From Citrobacter telavivensis (GTDB lineage: Bacteria > Pseudomonadota > Gammaproteobacteria > Enterobacterales > Enterobacteriaceae), in contig CP045205.1 in the NCBI GenBank assembly GCA_009363175.1, forward strand, positions 1,798,001-1,862,000: a stretch of DNA of 64,000 nucleotides, given 5' to 3'. Below, in pieces: positions 62,999-64,000 of this stretch. The translations under genes and the position numbers were made by a program. The notes beneath the pieces were generated by a model. That model had not been told where the DNA came from. It saw only the letters and a program-made list of their open reading frames with translations, and did not search any database. The first letter of the stretch is position 1, and each line of letters begins with the position of its first letter.

Positions 62999-63270
62999 CA
63001 ACTCAATATTACCCTTTTACTGGCAACGAACGTCAGAGCATGACCTTCACGCCCGTTCTTGACGGAACGGTTTATAACTGCCAGCTGAAATGGAATATCG
63101 CAGCTCAGCGATGGTATCTGTTAATAACGGACAGTTCCGACAATACCGTTATTAATACGGCATTAGTCGGTTCTCCTGTAACTGGTGGAATTAACCTTAT
63201 ATCCGGTATTTTCAGTTCTACAGAAATGTACTGGAGGGAAAAAAACGGACAAATTGAGGTAACCAGTTAA
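62995..63270 (+). CDS. Putative small baseplate protein, 91 aa
   Basis: 91 residues, all-beta (MTFTPVLDGTVYNCQLKWN; RWYLLITDSSDNTVINTALVG). The same size and place are seen for small baseplate components in related modules. Its stop overlaps the next start (TAATG). Confidence 0.7.
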   Translation: MTTQYYPFTGNERQSMTFTPVLDGTVYNCQLKWNIAAQRWYLLITDSSDNTVINTALVGSPVTGGINLISGIFSSTEMYWREKNGQIEVTS

Positions 63271-64000
63271 TGCGTTATTACGATATCCAGATTTTCTCTC
63301 CAGCTGAAGGTGATAAACCAGAAAAATTAATCCAGCAGTATTCAAGCCATAAGAACGGTGTTTATAACCCTGGCGCGCTAATGATTGAATTCGATATTCT
63401 CAGGTTTGGTGAGTCGACCCCTCAGGGAGAAACGCATTTAGCAATCTATGGCATTGGCCCAAAAGAAATGCAGCAGGCTCGACAGGACCTGTTTGGTAAG
63501 AGAATAAAAATATTCCTCGGCATGAAATCGGGTTTACCACTGGCTGGTAAGATTACGGCACCAGGACTGGTGCTGGACGGCACAATTAACCAGGTGTTTG
63601 GTAACTGGCAAGGTACTGAGTTAAGGCTGGATTTCATAATTGTTGCGGGGCCGGTTACCAGCACACCAAGAGGAAAGTTAGCCCCACTACCACTTACGTT
63701 TAACTGGAATGTTGGTCAGAAGCTATCTGTAGCATTAACTCAGTGCTTTCAGAGAATTGGCGGTTATACATTTAATATCAATATTAGCGATCTGCTTGTC
63801 CTTTCCTATTACAGGGATCTGTTTTGTGATTCAATTGAAGAGTTGGCAAAAGATCTCAAAGCTTTTTCTTTATCTAAAATAAAAAATAAAGGCTATACCG
63901 GAGTAGAAATAGCGATAGTCAACGGTAATGAAATAAGGGTATGGGACAATGACTACCCAAACCATCCAGACAAGACATCCAGAGGCAGCGCAACCGAACG
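63270..64000 (+). CDS. Putative baseplate hub protein, truncated by window edge
   Basis: ATG at 63270 overlaps the upstream stop, and the frame is open to the end of the window (about 243 codons). Beta-rich N-terminal part (MRYYDIQIFSPAEGDKPEK ... NPGALMIEFDILRFGE), then helix/strand units (ESLEELAKDL-like segment at ~63835-63860). The order tape measure - 236 aa - 91 aa - hub fits the baseplate hub (late D-like). The C-terminal part lies outside the window. Confidence 0.7.
   Translation, partial: MRYYDIQIFSPAEGDKPEKLIQQYSSHKNGVYNPGALMIEFDILRFGESTPQGETHLAIYGIGPKEMQQARQDLFGKRIKIFLGMKSGLPLAGKITAPGLVLDGTINQVFGNWQGTELRLDFIIVAGPVTSTPRGKLAPLPLTFNWNVGQKLSVALTQCFQRIGGYTFNINISDLLVLSYYRDLFCDSIEELAKDLKAFSLSKIKNKGYTGVEIAIVNGNEIRVWDNDYPNHPDKTSRGSATE

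Overview
The window comes from the chromosome of an enterobacterium close to Escherichia, Salmonella and Citrobacter. Bases 1-25441 keep the E. coli-type order clpB - rrnG operon - kgtP - yfiM - pssA - patZ - tapT - trxC - yfiF - ung - grcA - srmB - trmN6 - nadB - rpoE-rseABC - lepA. Protein lengths and motifs match those families closely. The 16S variable regions look Citrobacter-like, but I cannot fix the genus by eye. ERIC and REP repeats lie between genes.

From about 25421 to the end of the window (and beyond it) lies one prophage, inserted in codons 10-15 of lepA. This is the same locus that Gifsy-1 uses in Salmonella. Its left half is a lambdoid, Rac/Gifsy-like early region. It holds an integrase and Xis, and a leftward operon of recE/recT recombination genes and small ORFs. 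A short repressor without a protease domain sits between operator-like palindromes and faces a Cro/YdaS-like and a CII/YdaT-like gene. Lambda O- and P-like replication genes follow, with repeats inside the O-like gene that could be origin iterons. Next come small accessory ORFs, a large C5 cytosine methyltransferase, a LexA-box/dinI cluster, DUF1367, NinG and a Q-like antiterminator.

A leader of about 1.1 kb follows Q and holds a strong sigma70 promoter and two intrinsic terminators. It looks like a pR'/tR' late-control region, and also carries a 29-codon hydrophobic ORF and a decayed membrane/coiled-coil gene. The lysis cassette (holin with a lambda-S-type double start, endolysin, Rz/Rz1) is interrupted by a second DNA methyltransferase and a small Cys/His-rich protein.

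From 47.6 kb onward are packaging and virion genes: terminase, DUF1073 portal, head morphogenesis protein, a NUDIX-DUF2213 fusion, DUF2184 capsid, DUF3383 sheath, DUF3277 tube, an overlapping-frame chaperone, a lytic-transglycosylase tape measure and baseplate genes. These indicate a contractile-tailed particle, so the prophage joins a Gifsy/Rac-like early half to a myovirus late half. The right end, attR and the rest of lepA are outside the window.

The points most worth checking are: the repressor without a protease next to a LexA-controlled dinI cluster (induction by antirepressor); a G8 tract that breaks a conserved-looking early ORF; the beta-domain shared by a capsid-module protein and the tail sheath; the NUDIX fusion; the overlapping-frame tail chaperone; and the unannotated small ORFs in the late leader and after dinI.
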